Assembly: GCA_038316435.1 (NCBI GenBank)
Contig: JBBQAQ010000004.1
Coordinates: 87,981 to 151,980, forward strand
Source: JACJXF01 sp038316435
GTDB taxonomy: Bacteria > Bacteroidota > Bacteroidia > Bacteroidales > GCA-2748055
DNA length: 64,000 bases
Direction of reading: 5' to 3'
In this document: in pieces, positions 52,578 to 61,037 of the stretch
Layout of the letters: each line of letters begins with the position of its first letter
Position numbering within the stretch: the stretch's first letter is position 1
Notes under the pieces: model-generated
Database searches by the model: none
What the model saw: the letters and a program-made list of their open reading frames with translations, nothing else
Told to the model about the DNA's origin: nothing
Made by a program: the position numbers and the translations under genes

Positions 52578-52880
52578 CTAATCCCTTTTCTCCACTGCAA
52601 TATTCCTACTTGCCCGGTTCTGTTTCCTGTTGATTGTGGCTTTTTCAGCTGGAGTAACAACTCCGTCGGCCTTGGCTTGCCTTTTTGTACGGTTTAAATG
52701 GCGTTGTTGCATTTGCAACTCCCGTGTTTCCTTACCTGACAAATCACCGCTTCTGGCACCTTCAGCAATTCTAACATGCTGGTTACGTTGACGGGCATTT
52801 ATTCCGGGAGTCGACTGATTTTGAGCACTTAACAAAGTTCCGAAGAACAAAAAACCGCTAATGATAAGTATTCTCTTCAT
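52578..52880 (-). CDS. Small secreted basic protein
   Basis: This 100-residue protein has a signal peptide ending LLSAQ (about residue 20). The mature part is rich in Gln, Arg, Asn and Lys with the pattern INARQRNQHVRIAEGARSGD, LSGKETRELQMQQRHLNR, TPAEKATINRKQNRASRNI. Similar patterns (I--RQ-NQ--RI--G--SG-LT--E and T--E---INR-QN--S--I) recur in a small family of Bacteroidota and proteobacterial periplasmic proteins with no known function. Confidence 0.75.
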   Translation of the reverse strand: MKRILIISGFLFFGTLLSAQNQSTPGINARQRNQHVRIAEGARSGDLSGKETRELQMQQRHLNRTKRQAKADGVVTPAEKATINRKQNRASRNIAVEKRD

Positions 52881-53247
52881 GATAATTTAATATTTGTTTT
52901 ACAAGTGATTTGTAACTTTGACCCATTAAAAGGAAAAAGGTTTAATGTTCATTAAAAAAAATCCTGTAAGCAACTAAAAGTTAATTCACACAGACTAAAT
53001 AAAACTGGTTATAATTTTGGTTTCGGCTTCTCCGACAACGGCTTAAATGCTCTTTAACATGCGCAAACGACATCTTTAGTAAAAGTTATTAACAATCTGA
53101 TCAACTGATTAAAAAAAGATTTTTTGATCGGGAAAAAAAGTATAATTTGCCAAGCTCTGTCATATTTTTTTGAGGGATTTTTTTGATAAAACTTATTTGA
53201 ACCTTTTAAAATTAAATATAATTCATTTTTAACCTAATACAATAATT
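52881..53247. other. Divergent intergenic region of 367 bases
   Basis: It separates the small secreted protein from the T9SS protein. No gene or repeat stands out; runs of A (53108-53118, 53136-53145) are present. The promoters of both genes must lie here. Confidence 0.4.
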
Positions 53248-56200
53248 ATGAGATTAAGACTTTTACTTAAATCTACTATCCTCACTGCTCTGTTGATTCT
53301 GAGCGTAAATGTGGGATGGGGACAAGCACTTTTAACAGAGTCCTTTAACTACACAACTCCTGCGTATGTTGGAGGAAATGGTGCTATTGGCACTTCATCC
53401 AACGGCTGGACAACACACAGTGTTACATCTGGTCAAGCTACAACAATTGGTGTATATAATGGTAGTTTAAGTTACCCAGGTTTAGCTGCCCCAGTTGGGA
53501 ATAAAGTAATGCTTCCTGCTTCAAATATTACTGTTTCAAGAGATATTAATTCTGGTTTTACAACAACAAATACCTCTTTGTATTATTCCGCATTAATTAA
53601 TGTTCTTGATGTCACGCAGTTGGGCGTATCATTTGACTATTTTATGTCATTTGGCGAAACTTCTGGAACAGCAACAATGGGTTTTTCAGGCCGTTTAGGG
53701 GCTAAATCTGTAAATGCATTGGCAAATTTTAGATTAGGAATTTTAAATACTTCAACAGGTACATTAGTTTATGGTGAATCCAGCGATCTTAGTTTTGGAA
53801 CTACTTATTTAGTAGTTGTAAAAGTGGATAGAAGTACAACTCCAATTACAGCGAGTTTATGGGTAAACCCAGCAAGTCTAGGAGGTGCAGATCCAGCTGG
53901 CGCTATTATTAATACTTCAGGAACTGGAGCAATAGCTTCCTTTGCATCAATCTGTCTGAGGAATAGTTCAGGAACCCCCAAAGTTGAAATTGATGAAATT
54001 CGCGTAGGAACAACTTTTGCCAGCGTTACACCTGAAAATTTACCTGCAGTTGCAACTTTTAACCCTGCAAATGCATCTGTTACTGCTGATCCAACAACAA
54101 ACATAGTTGTTACTTTCGACAAAGCAGTGCTTAATACAGACGCAAGCGTAATCGCTGACCCAACTTCATTAATTACCTTCAAAGCAACTGATGCTGCGGG
54201 TGCTGATATTGCTTTCACAGCAAGTATTAATGCTGCAAAAACTGAAATCACTATTAATCCAACTCCGGTTCTCGGTTATGCTACAACATATTATGTTGCA
54301 ATTGCTCCTGTTGAAGATTTTGTTGGAAAAGAATCTGTATTGCAATCAGCAACCTTTACTACCCGCATTCAGGATGTAGTTGCTCCGACTTGGACAGCCG
54401 CATATCCAAAAGTAGGTGCTATTGCCAATTCCGATTTTAACCTTTTGGTAAATCTAAATGAAATTGGTAAAGCATATTATGTTGTTCTTCCTAATGGTGG
54501 AGCAATGCCAACTGCTGCTCAGGTAAAAGCTGGTCAGGACGGAGCTTCTGTTGCTGCTTTGAAATCTGGAAGTATCAATGTTCCAACCGCTGTAACTGAA
54601 TTTTCAGCAAATATTAGCGGCTTAGCTGCCGGAACAGCATATGATGTTTATGTTGTTGCTGAAGATGTTGAACTCACACCAAATATTCAGGCTGTTGCTG
54701 TAGAAGTAGCTGACGTAACCACCTCCGACACAAAACCTCAACCTGCAAATCAGGCAACTGCATTTGCAGCGGCTTTGAATAGTCAAACTGCAGTAACTTT
54801 AACATGGGTTGATGCTATAGCTGATCAGCTTCCTCACTCATATCTTATTCTGATAAATGAAACCGGCGTATTTGCTAACCCTGTTGACGGAGTTGCACTG
54901 GCTGATGGTGCTTCAGCTGTAAACGTAGCTTTTGGCGTGAAAACAGCTCAGATAACAGGTTTAACTGCTGGTTCACATTATTATTTCAATATATTCGCCT
55001 ATACCAATACCGGTACTGCTGTTGATTATCTTTTAACTGCTGCTCCAACTGCTGACGTTATTCTACCTCAATTGGCATTAACTTATCCAAATGGCGGCGA
55101 AACTTTTTATGCCGGGGATACTGTAAGCATGACATGGACTTCAACTAATGTTACTAATATTGCTGTTGAAACTTCAAAAGATAACGGTGTAACATGGTCA
55201 CCATGGATTGCATCAATTGAAAGTGACGGACAGGACGCAGTAGTTGTTCCTTCCGATGCATCCTATAGCAATCAATATTTGTTACGCATCAGTGATGTAA
55301 GCAATGCAGGAATTTACGATGTTGCAAATGCTACATTTACTGTTAAAGCTGTAACCAGTCATTTAGTTGACTTGCTTACCATGCCGAATAACTCCATTGT
55401 TAAATATGTTGGAAAAGCAACAGTAACCTATGCAAGAACATCCCGCAATCAGAAGTACATTCAGGATGAGACTGGTGCTGTATTGATTGATGACGCTACA
55501 ACAGCACCTGGCTTTATAACAGGCACTTATGCAATTGGCGATGGTATCACAAACATCGAAGCTAAGGTATTTTATTACAGCGGACTTGTTGAGTTCACTC
55601 CAACTGCAATCACTGGCGAGCCTTGCACAGGTAACCCTGTAATTACTCCTGAAGTTCGTACTATCGAAAGTTTAACTCACCTCGACCAGTGTAAGTTGGT
55701 TAAAATTGAGAAATTCACTTTCGCCACTACCGGCGTGTATGTTACATCAAGCGCATTTGCAGCTTCCAAAAATTATGATATCACTGGATATGCTACTTCT
55801 GTTTTCGCTTTCCGTACATTATTTGCAGAAGCTGATTATATGGGTTTAGAGATACCTCTCACACCGGTAACTGCCGTTTGTCTTGTAGGTCAGTATAATA
55901 CAACTATGCAGGTTACCGCACGCAACCTCGCTGATATTACCTCAACCAGTGCTGAAATCATCTCTAGTGTTTACACAATTGATTTCGCAACATCGGTTAT
56001 ACAAGGCGTTCCTGAGGCTGATAATTTAGCTACATTTAAAGCTAATCTGACTCCTGCTGCTGGTGCAACTTTTAATGTATTTGATGCTGATGGTGTAACT
56101 CCAGCAACTGTTCTTGATAATACAAAATTGATTATCTGCACAGCTCAGGATGGCACAACCAAAAAGACCTATACTGTAGAAATTTCTATCTATGTACCAA

Positions 56201-56988
56201 GCACAATAGCAACTCTCACCAAGTTAAACTATAATGGTACAGCAGTTAACGGTTTCTTATCAGGTTCATTAAATTATGCAATTCTTCTACCTTTTGGAAC
56301 TACTGTAATTCCTGCAATTACATACACTCTGGGTGATGTTTTAGCTAGTGCAGAAGTTATTGATGTTGCTAATCTTACTGGAACAGAAGCTCAGAGAACC
56401 GCTAAAGTTATTGTTACAGCTGAAGATGGAGTAACTACCAAAACATATTCAATTATTTTCACAGTTTATGTTAAGAGTACCAATGCATCCCTTACTAAAA
56501 TATCAGTAAACGGCGCCGCTGTATCAGGATTCTCATCAGGTACATTGAGTTATGCAATACTTCTACCGGTTGGCACTTCAATCGTTCCTGCAGTAACGTA
56601 TATACTTGCTGATGCGAAATCAAACGCAGTTATTACAAATGCTACTAACTTATTTGGAACTGTAGCGGAAAGAACTACATCAATCGTAGTTACTGCTGAA
56701 GATGGCACAACTGAAAAGACATATTCTGTTGTATTCACAGTTGACAATACCGGCATTGCAAATAACGGTACTTTGAAACTGAATGCTTATCCAAATCCTG
56801 CTATTGACGAAATAACAGTAACAGGACTTGCTAATGCAAAACAACTAGAAATTCTTAATATCACAGGTAAAGTAATTCGTGTAATAGAAATTACTAGTGA
56901 TGAAACTCTCGTTAAGATAATCGATCTGAACAAAGGAATGTACTTCCTGAAAACAGAAAGTCAGACTCTCAAATTCATTAAGAAATAA
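53248..56988 (+). CDS. Large T9SS-secreted multidomain surface protein
   Basis: This 1246-residue protein has a signal peptide (about 1-25, ending GWGQA). Order: N-terminal lectin/jelly-roll-like region (about 27-205), an SbsA-type Ig-like domain (about 220-370; SVTADPTTNIVVTFDKAVL), beta domains to 490, a fibronectin-III-like domain (about 500-600), a domain beginning LTYPNGGETFYAGDTVSMTW (about 605-690), a DUF5689-like OB-type domain (about 695-890; KYIQDETGAVLIDDAT), a cadherin-like repeat region with two closely similar units (KLNYNGTAVNGFLSGSLNYA and KISVNGAAVSGFSSGTLSYA), and a C-terminal T9SS sorting domain (LNAYPNPAIDEITVTGL ... GMYFLKT). No catalytic domain; an adhesin or matrix protein. 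Confidence 0.88.
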   Translation: MRLRLLLKSTILTALLILSVNVGWGQALLTESFNYTTPAYVGGNGAIGTSSNGWTTHSVTSGQATTIGVYNGSLSYPGLAAPVGNKVMLPASNITVSRDINSGFTTTNTSLYYSALINVLDVTQLGVSFDYFMSFGETSGTATMGFSGRLGAKSVNALANFRLGILNTSTGTLVYGESSDLSFGTTYLVVVKVDRSTTPITASLWVNPASLGGADPAGAIINTSGTGAIASFASICLRNSSGTPKVEIDEIRVGTTFASVTPENLPAVATFNPANASVTADPTTNIVVTFDKAVLNTDASVIADPTSLITFKATDAAGADIAFTASINAAKTEITINPTPVLGYATTYYVAIAPVEDFVGKESVLQSATFTTRIQDVVAPTWTAAYPKVGAIANSDFNLLVNLNEIGKAYYVVLPNGGAMPTAAQVKAGQDGASVAALKSGSINVPTAVTEFSANISGLAAGTAYDVYVVAEDVELTPNIQAVAVEVADVTTSDTKPQPANQATAFAAALNSQTAVTLTWVDAIADQLPHSYLILINETGVFANPVDGVALADGASAVNVAFGVKTAQITGLTAGSHYYFNIFAYTNTGTAVDYLLTAAPTADVILPQLALTYPNGGETFYAGDTVSMTWTSTNVTNIAVETSKDNGVTWSPWIASIESDGQDAVVVPSDASYSNQYLLRISDVSNAGIYDVANATFTVKAVTSHLVDLLTMPNNSIVKYVGKATVTYARTSRNQKYIQDETGAVLIDDATTAPGFITGTYAIGDGITNIEAKVFYYSGLVEFTPTAITGEPCTGNPVITPEVRTIESLTHLDQCKLVKIEKFTFATTGVYVTSSAFAASKNYDITGYATSVFAFRTLFAEADYMGLEIPLTPVTAVCLVGQYNTTMQVTARNLADITSTSAEIISSVYTIDFATSVIQGVPEADNLATFKANLTPAAGATFNVFDADGVTPATVLDNTKLIICTAQDGTTKKTYTVEISIYVPSTIATLTKLNYNGTAVNGFLSGSLNYAILLPFGTTVIPAITYTLGDVLASAEVIDVANLTGTEAQRTAKVIVTAEDGVTTKTYSIIFTVYVKSTNASLTKISVNGAAVSGFSSGTLSYAILLPVGTSIVPAVTYILADAKSNAVITNATNLFGTVAERTTSIVVTAEDGTTEKTYSVVFTVDNTGIANNGTLKLNAYPNPAIDEITVTGLANAKQLEILNITGKVIRVIEITSDETLVKIIDLNKGMYFLKTESQTLKFIKK

Positions 56989-56999
56989 GCTGATTCTTT

Positions 57000-57030
57000 A
57001 AGAAGGGCCTCCGGGCCCTTCTTTTTCTCC
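57000..57030 (+). terminator. Intrinsic terminator of the 1246-residue T9SS protein gene
   Basis: A 10-bp perfect stem (57000-57009 with 57014-57023) with loop TCCG and a T-rich tail lies 12 bases downstream of the stop. Confidence 0.88.
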
Positions 57031-57049
57031 TTAAGTTTTTATTATAGAT

Positions 57050-59056
57050 ATGAGGCGAATATTCCCATTCTTCCTTCTTGTATTAATATCCTTTGTCTCT
57101 TCGGCACAGACTGGAAGAGATTTGTTTTTTTCTGAGTATGTGGAAGGTACCCAGAATAATAAAGCATTAGAAATTTTTAACCCGAATAATGCAGTTGTGG
57201 ATCTTGCTGCCTACAGAATTGTTTTCGCCATTGATGGAGCTAACTGGTCGGTTTGGAAAACTTTTCCTACAGGTAAAACTCTAGCTCCTGATTCTGTTTG
57301 GACCCTCGTAAACGACCAATTCACAATTCCAACATTCGATCTCGCTTTGGCTGATGAAAAGTTCTTTAGTAATGAAATCAATTTTGGAGGTAATGATGCC
57401 ATTGGCCTGATGAAAATATCTGCAACAGACACTTCACTTATTGATGTAATTGGAGTTCCTGATGCAGGAAACCCAGGTAGTGGCTGGGATGTAGCAGGGA
57501 TCTTATCTGCAACAGCAAACCACACTCTTATCAGAAAATCCAGCATTGAAAAAGGAAGTATCAATTGGGATTTATCTAGAGGAAGTACAGGAAGTAATTC
57601 GGAATGGATTGTCAAAAACACAGACTTTGCTGATAGTTTAGGCCATCATTTTTTCAGGCCTGTAGTTTTTATTACTGATATTATTATTAGTACTTCAGTT
57701 TCCACAACCATAGATGTGGATCACGGTCAGATTCAATTGAGCGCCGAAGCTCTGCCGACATCTGCAACCGACAAAAAACTTATCTGGTCATCATCAGAAC
57801 CGTTTGCTCTTTCCGTAAATCAGGATGGTCTGGTTCTGGCTCTTAATAATGGAACTGCATGGATCAGCGCATGGACTACTGATGGATCGGGCGTTGCCGA
57901 TTCGATAAAAATTTCAGCGATTAACCAATCTGGCACATTGCTGGTGAGTTCGATCAGCATTAATGGACTTAACGGTCAGGATACCATAAAAATCAACAAG
58001 GGTACTATTCTGATGACCGCTGACATAAAACCTATAAACGCCACAAATAAAGGAATTACATGGTCGGTGGATCAACCACTTCTTGCTGATATCGGAACCG
58101 ATGGAATTCTTACCGCCAAAAAAAATGGCAAAGTACTCGTAACCGCAACTGCTAATGACGGCTCCGGTGTAAGCGGTTCAAAAACCATTATAATTTTTGG
58201 ACAGTATTCGGAAGTGGCTAATCTGACTGCATTGCGCGCAGCCTATACTGCCGACGAAATCATTTTCAGAATTAGCGGAGAGGTAATTCTAAGCCACTGG
58301 GTTTATAACAGGAGTACTAAATATGTTCAGGATGACAATGCCGGAATTGTAATTGAAGATCCCTTTGGAAAAATTACCAGCACTTATAAAGTTGGTGATG
58401 GAGTAACCGGTCTTATCGGCTATCTTCTGGATGATTACGGTATGTTGCAGTTTCATCCCATTGAAGATCCGGGCGCTATAACAGCCGAAAACAAGGTACT
58501 GACCCCCTTAATCCTGACAGTTAAAGAGTTTAATGCTAACTTTGAGAAATATGAATCGCAACTGATTAAAATCGATAAACTTGAATTTGATCAGGCTGGT
58601 GGAATATTTCAATATCTTAATAATTATACCCTTCGGGTTGGAAACGACATTACTGTGCTGCGAACAGAGTTTGCCAATGCAGACTTTCTTGGGATGCAAA
58701 TTCCCGACTCAGCCAATGTAACAGGAATTGCCATTCAGCTTAATAAAACACCGAAAATTGCTCCTAGAAGACTTGATGACATTGATATTCTCCCTCTTCC
58801 AAAAACAGGAATAAACCAGGGCAAAACTCCAGCGATAAGCATATATCCAAATCCGGTTACTGACGAACTTCATTTCAGTTCTTCATTTATAGTCAATTCT
58901 TTTGAAATTACAGACGGATCAGGCAGAGTCGTTCTTTCAGGAAAAACCGGCAAAACAGAAAATTATATATCCGTTGGAAATCTTAGCCGGGGATTATATT
59001 TTATCAGATTTTACGGCACGTACGGAACCATTCAATCCAAATTTATAAAACACTAA
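57050..59056 (+). CDS. T9SS-secreted protein with lamin-tail and Ig-like domains
   Basis: This 668-residue protein has a signal peptide (about 1-20, SSAQT). A lamin-tail domain (about 23-205, FFSEYVEGTQNNKALEIFNP, ending near HTLIRKSSIEKG) is followed by two bacterial Ig-like group 2 domains (about 215-300 and 310-395; TSATDKKLIWSSSEPFALSV, NATNKGITWSVDQPLLADIG), a DUF5689-like domain (about 400-580, KYVQDDNAGIVIEDPFGKIT) and a T9SS type A sorting domain (about 595-668; ISIYPNPVTDELHF ... GLYFIRF). The lamin-tail domain often accompanies secreted nucleases or phosphatases, but none is fused here. Confidence 0.9.
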   Translation: MRRIFPFFLLVLISFVSSAQTGRDLFFSEYVEGTQNNKALEIFNPNNAVVDLAAYRIVFAIDGANWSVWKTFPTGKTLAPDSVWTLVNDQFTIPTFDLALADEKFFSNEINFGGNDAIGLMKISATDTSLIDVIGVPDAGNPGSGWDVAGILSATANHTLIRKSSIEKGSINWDLSRGSTGSNSEWIVKNTDFADSLGHHFFRPVVFITDIIISTSVSTTIDVDHGQIQLSAEALPTSATDKKLIWSSSEPFALSVNQDGLVLALNNGTAWISAWTTDGSGVADSIKISAINQSGTLLVSSISINGLNGQDTIKINKGTILMTADIKPINATNKGITWSVDQPLLADIGTDGILTAKKNGKVLVTATANDGSGVSGSKTIIIFGQYSEVANLTALRAAYTADEIIFRISGEVILSHWVYNRSTKYVQDDNAGIVIEDPFGKITSTYKVGDGVTGLIGYLLDDYGMLQFHPIEDPGAITAENKVLTPLILTVKEFNANFEKYESQLIKIDKLEFDQAGGIFQYLNNYTLRVGNDITVLRTEFANADFLGMQIPDSANVTGIAIQLNKTPKIAPRRLDDIDILPLPKTGINQGKTPAISIYPNPVTDELHFSSSFIVNSFEITDGSGRVVLSGKTGKTENYISVGNLSRGLYFIRFYGTYGTIQSKFIKH

Positions 59057-59099
59057 TCAATTATAAAATAATAATATCTACAAATCAATAATTCAAAAA

Positions 59100-60959
59100 A
59101 TGAAAAAAATATTTCTATTATTCACAATGCTTGGAATGGCACTACTTGGTAAGGCCCAGACAGATCTGATTATTTCGGAATATGTTGAAGGCTGGTCTAC
59201 CAATAAAGCTTTGGAGATTTATAATCCAACAAATACAAGTATTAATATGTCAACCTACCGGGTTGTCAGGTATTCCAATGGGCTCGATGTACCACCTGCA
59301 GAACTGGCGTGGACCTTCATGCTTCCGAACCGATATTTACTTCCTTATCATTCATATGTTGTAGTAGGTGATAAAAGAAATCCAAAAGGTGTTGATCAGG
59401 AAGCTCCAGTTTGGGCTCAGCTTGCTCAGCGTGCTGACACTTTTGCATGTCCAGATTATGCCATATCCAAAACCATGTATTTTAACGGAAACGATGCAGT
59501 TTCCATTGAAAAACTATCAGATGCTAACTGGGTTCTGGTAGATTTATTTGCAAGATGGGGGGCTCCTGGCCCAGCCCTCGCTAATCTTCCTAACTCAACT
59601 TCCCAGATTACAGCATGGACCAATATTCCGCCTTACATCGATGGTAAGGGAGTTGCTTTAACTGCTGACCACACTCTTATCAGAAAATCATCTGTTAAAA
59701 AAGGTGTAACATCTAATCCCGTTCTTTTTAACACCTTATTGGAATACGATACACTGTCAGCGAATACATTTAAAAATCTTGGATGGCATAAATACGATGG
59801 TGCTCCTGCTAATGTAACACCATCATTGAATATGTCCAATTCTTTGTTTTTTGTTAATCCTGCTGCAGATAGCGGAACTGTTATCGGAACAATCATAGGA
59901 AGTGATGCAGAGGGCAATCCTTTGCGCTTTTATGTTGATTATGGCAATTTTGTATATATTAATGATAATAATCCACTTATTCCCGATAAAAGATACGAAC
60001 CGTTCAAACTTGACCGTACTACTGGTGAACTGAAAGTTGTTGATAAACGAGGCTTGGTACCAACTCAAAAAACCATTTTTTACCTTGAAACAGCTGTTAC
60101 AGATGGTTTTTCACAGTCTGAAACAGAGAATATTACTGTAATAGTCGCTGCTCCGCTTACTACCATAAATATCGGTCCAAGCGGTGGGAATACAATCACC
60201 GCATATCAGGGGATCCTTCAGTTTATGGCTGAGACCTTTCCTGTTGTGAGTTTTAATCCCGCTTTAAGATATGAGTGGAGAGTAAGCAATGAAAATATTG
60301 CCAGAATTGATACTTCAGGACTCGTAACAGCAATTGGAAACGGAACAGTATCTGTAATATGCGCTGCTATTGATGGTTCAGGTGTTGAAGGCACTTACGA
60401 ACTAACTATTTCCGGTCAGCCCATTCCTGTTACCGATCTTATGGTAAGTTCTGTTGGTGGCATCACTGCAATAACTGCCAATCAGGGAACTCTACAGTTT
60501 ATTGCTGAAGTGAGTCCATCTTTTAATCTGGATCCCGAAACAAGGTATATGTGGATGGTTAGTGATGAAAACATTGCTACAATAAATGCAAACGGACTTT
60601 TGTCTGCACTCCGTAACGGAATAGTTAATGTTATTTGCATGGCAACCGATGCTTCAGGCATTGAAACAAGCATGGCGATTACCATTACCGGGCAAACGCT
60701 TTCTGTTTCGAATCAGAAAATTGCACCAAGTCTTTATCCAAATCCATTAGATGGTAATATATTTACTGTTTCCGCCTCAAAAGAAATCAAAAGCATCGTA
60801 ATTTCTGATGTTTCGAGTCGCGAGATTTTCAGGAAAGAGTACAAAGCAGGAATCAGATCTGCTGATATTGAGCTGATTTCAAATCTCAAAGGAGTATTTC
60901 TGGTTTCCGTGGAATACAAGGATAAATCCCGAGGTGTAAGCAAATTAGTTGTTCGATAA
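59100..60959 (+). CDS. T9SS-secreted protein with lamin-tail, cadherin-like and Ig-like domains
   Basis: This 619-residue protein has a signal peptide (about 1-19, LGKAQ). A lamin-tail domain (about 22-210, IISEYVEGWSTNKALEIYNP) is followed by a cadherin-like domain (about 235-345, GTIIGSDAEGNPLRFYVDY and KLDRTTGELKV), two Ig-like group 2 domains (about 355-440 and 445-530, closely similar to each other) and a T9SS sorting domain (SLYPNPLDGNIFTVS ... GVFLVSVEY). Its lamin-tail resembles that of the neighbour at 57050, so the pair is probably a duplication. Located 44 bp downstream of that gene. Confidence 0.9.
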   Translation: MKKIFLLFTMLGMALLGKAQTDLIISEYVEGWSTNKALEIYNPTNTSINMSTYRVVRYSNGLDVPPAELAWTFMLPNRYLLPYHSYVVVGDKRNPKGVDQEAPVWAQLAQRADTFACPDYAISKTMYFNGNDAVSIEKLSDANWVLVDLFARWGAPGPALANLPNSTSQITAWTNIPPYIDGKGVALTADHTLIRKSSVKKGVTSNPVLFNTLLEYDTLSANTFKNLGWHKYDGAPANVTPSLNMSNSLFFVNPAADSGTVIGTIIGSDAEGNPLRFYVDYGNFVYINDNNPLIPDKRYEPFKLDRTTGELKVVDKRGLVPTQKTIFYLETAVTDGFSQSETENITVIVAAPLTTINIGPSGGNTITAYQGILQFMAETFPVVSFNPALRYEWRVSNENIARIDTSGLVTAIGNGTVSVICAAIDGSGVEGTYELTISGQPIPVTDLMVSSVGGITAITANQGTLQFIAEVSPSFNLDPETRYMWMVSDENIATINANGLLSALRNGIVNVICMATDASGIETSMAITITGQTLSVSNQKIAPSLYPNPLDGNIFTVSASKEIKSIVISDVSSREIFRKEYKAGIRSADIELISNLKGVFLVSVEYKDKSRGVSKLVVR

Positions 60960-60975
60960 TTTAAGTGTAAACCAA

Positions 60976-61017
60976 AACGCCACTCTGGCATTTCGGATGA
61001 CCAGAGTGGTATTTTGT
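60976..61017 (+). terminator. Hairpin between T9SS gene and TonB receptor gene
   Basis: A perfect 9-bp stem CCACTCTGG (60980-60988) with CCAGAGTGG (61001-61009), flanked by A-rich sequence before and TATTTTGTT after. It follows the stop by 20 bases, so the receptor gene may be partly uncoupled from the genes upstream. Confidence 0.78.
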
Positions 61018-61037
61018 TCCAATTTATATCCGTTAAA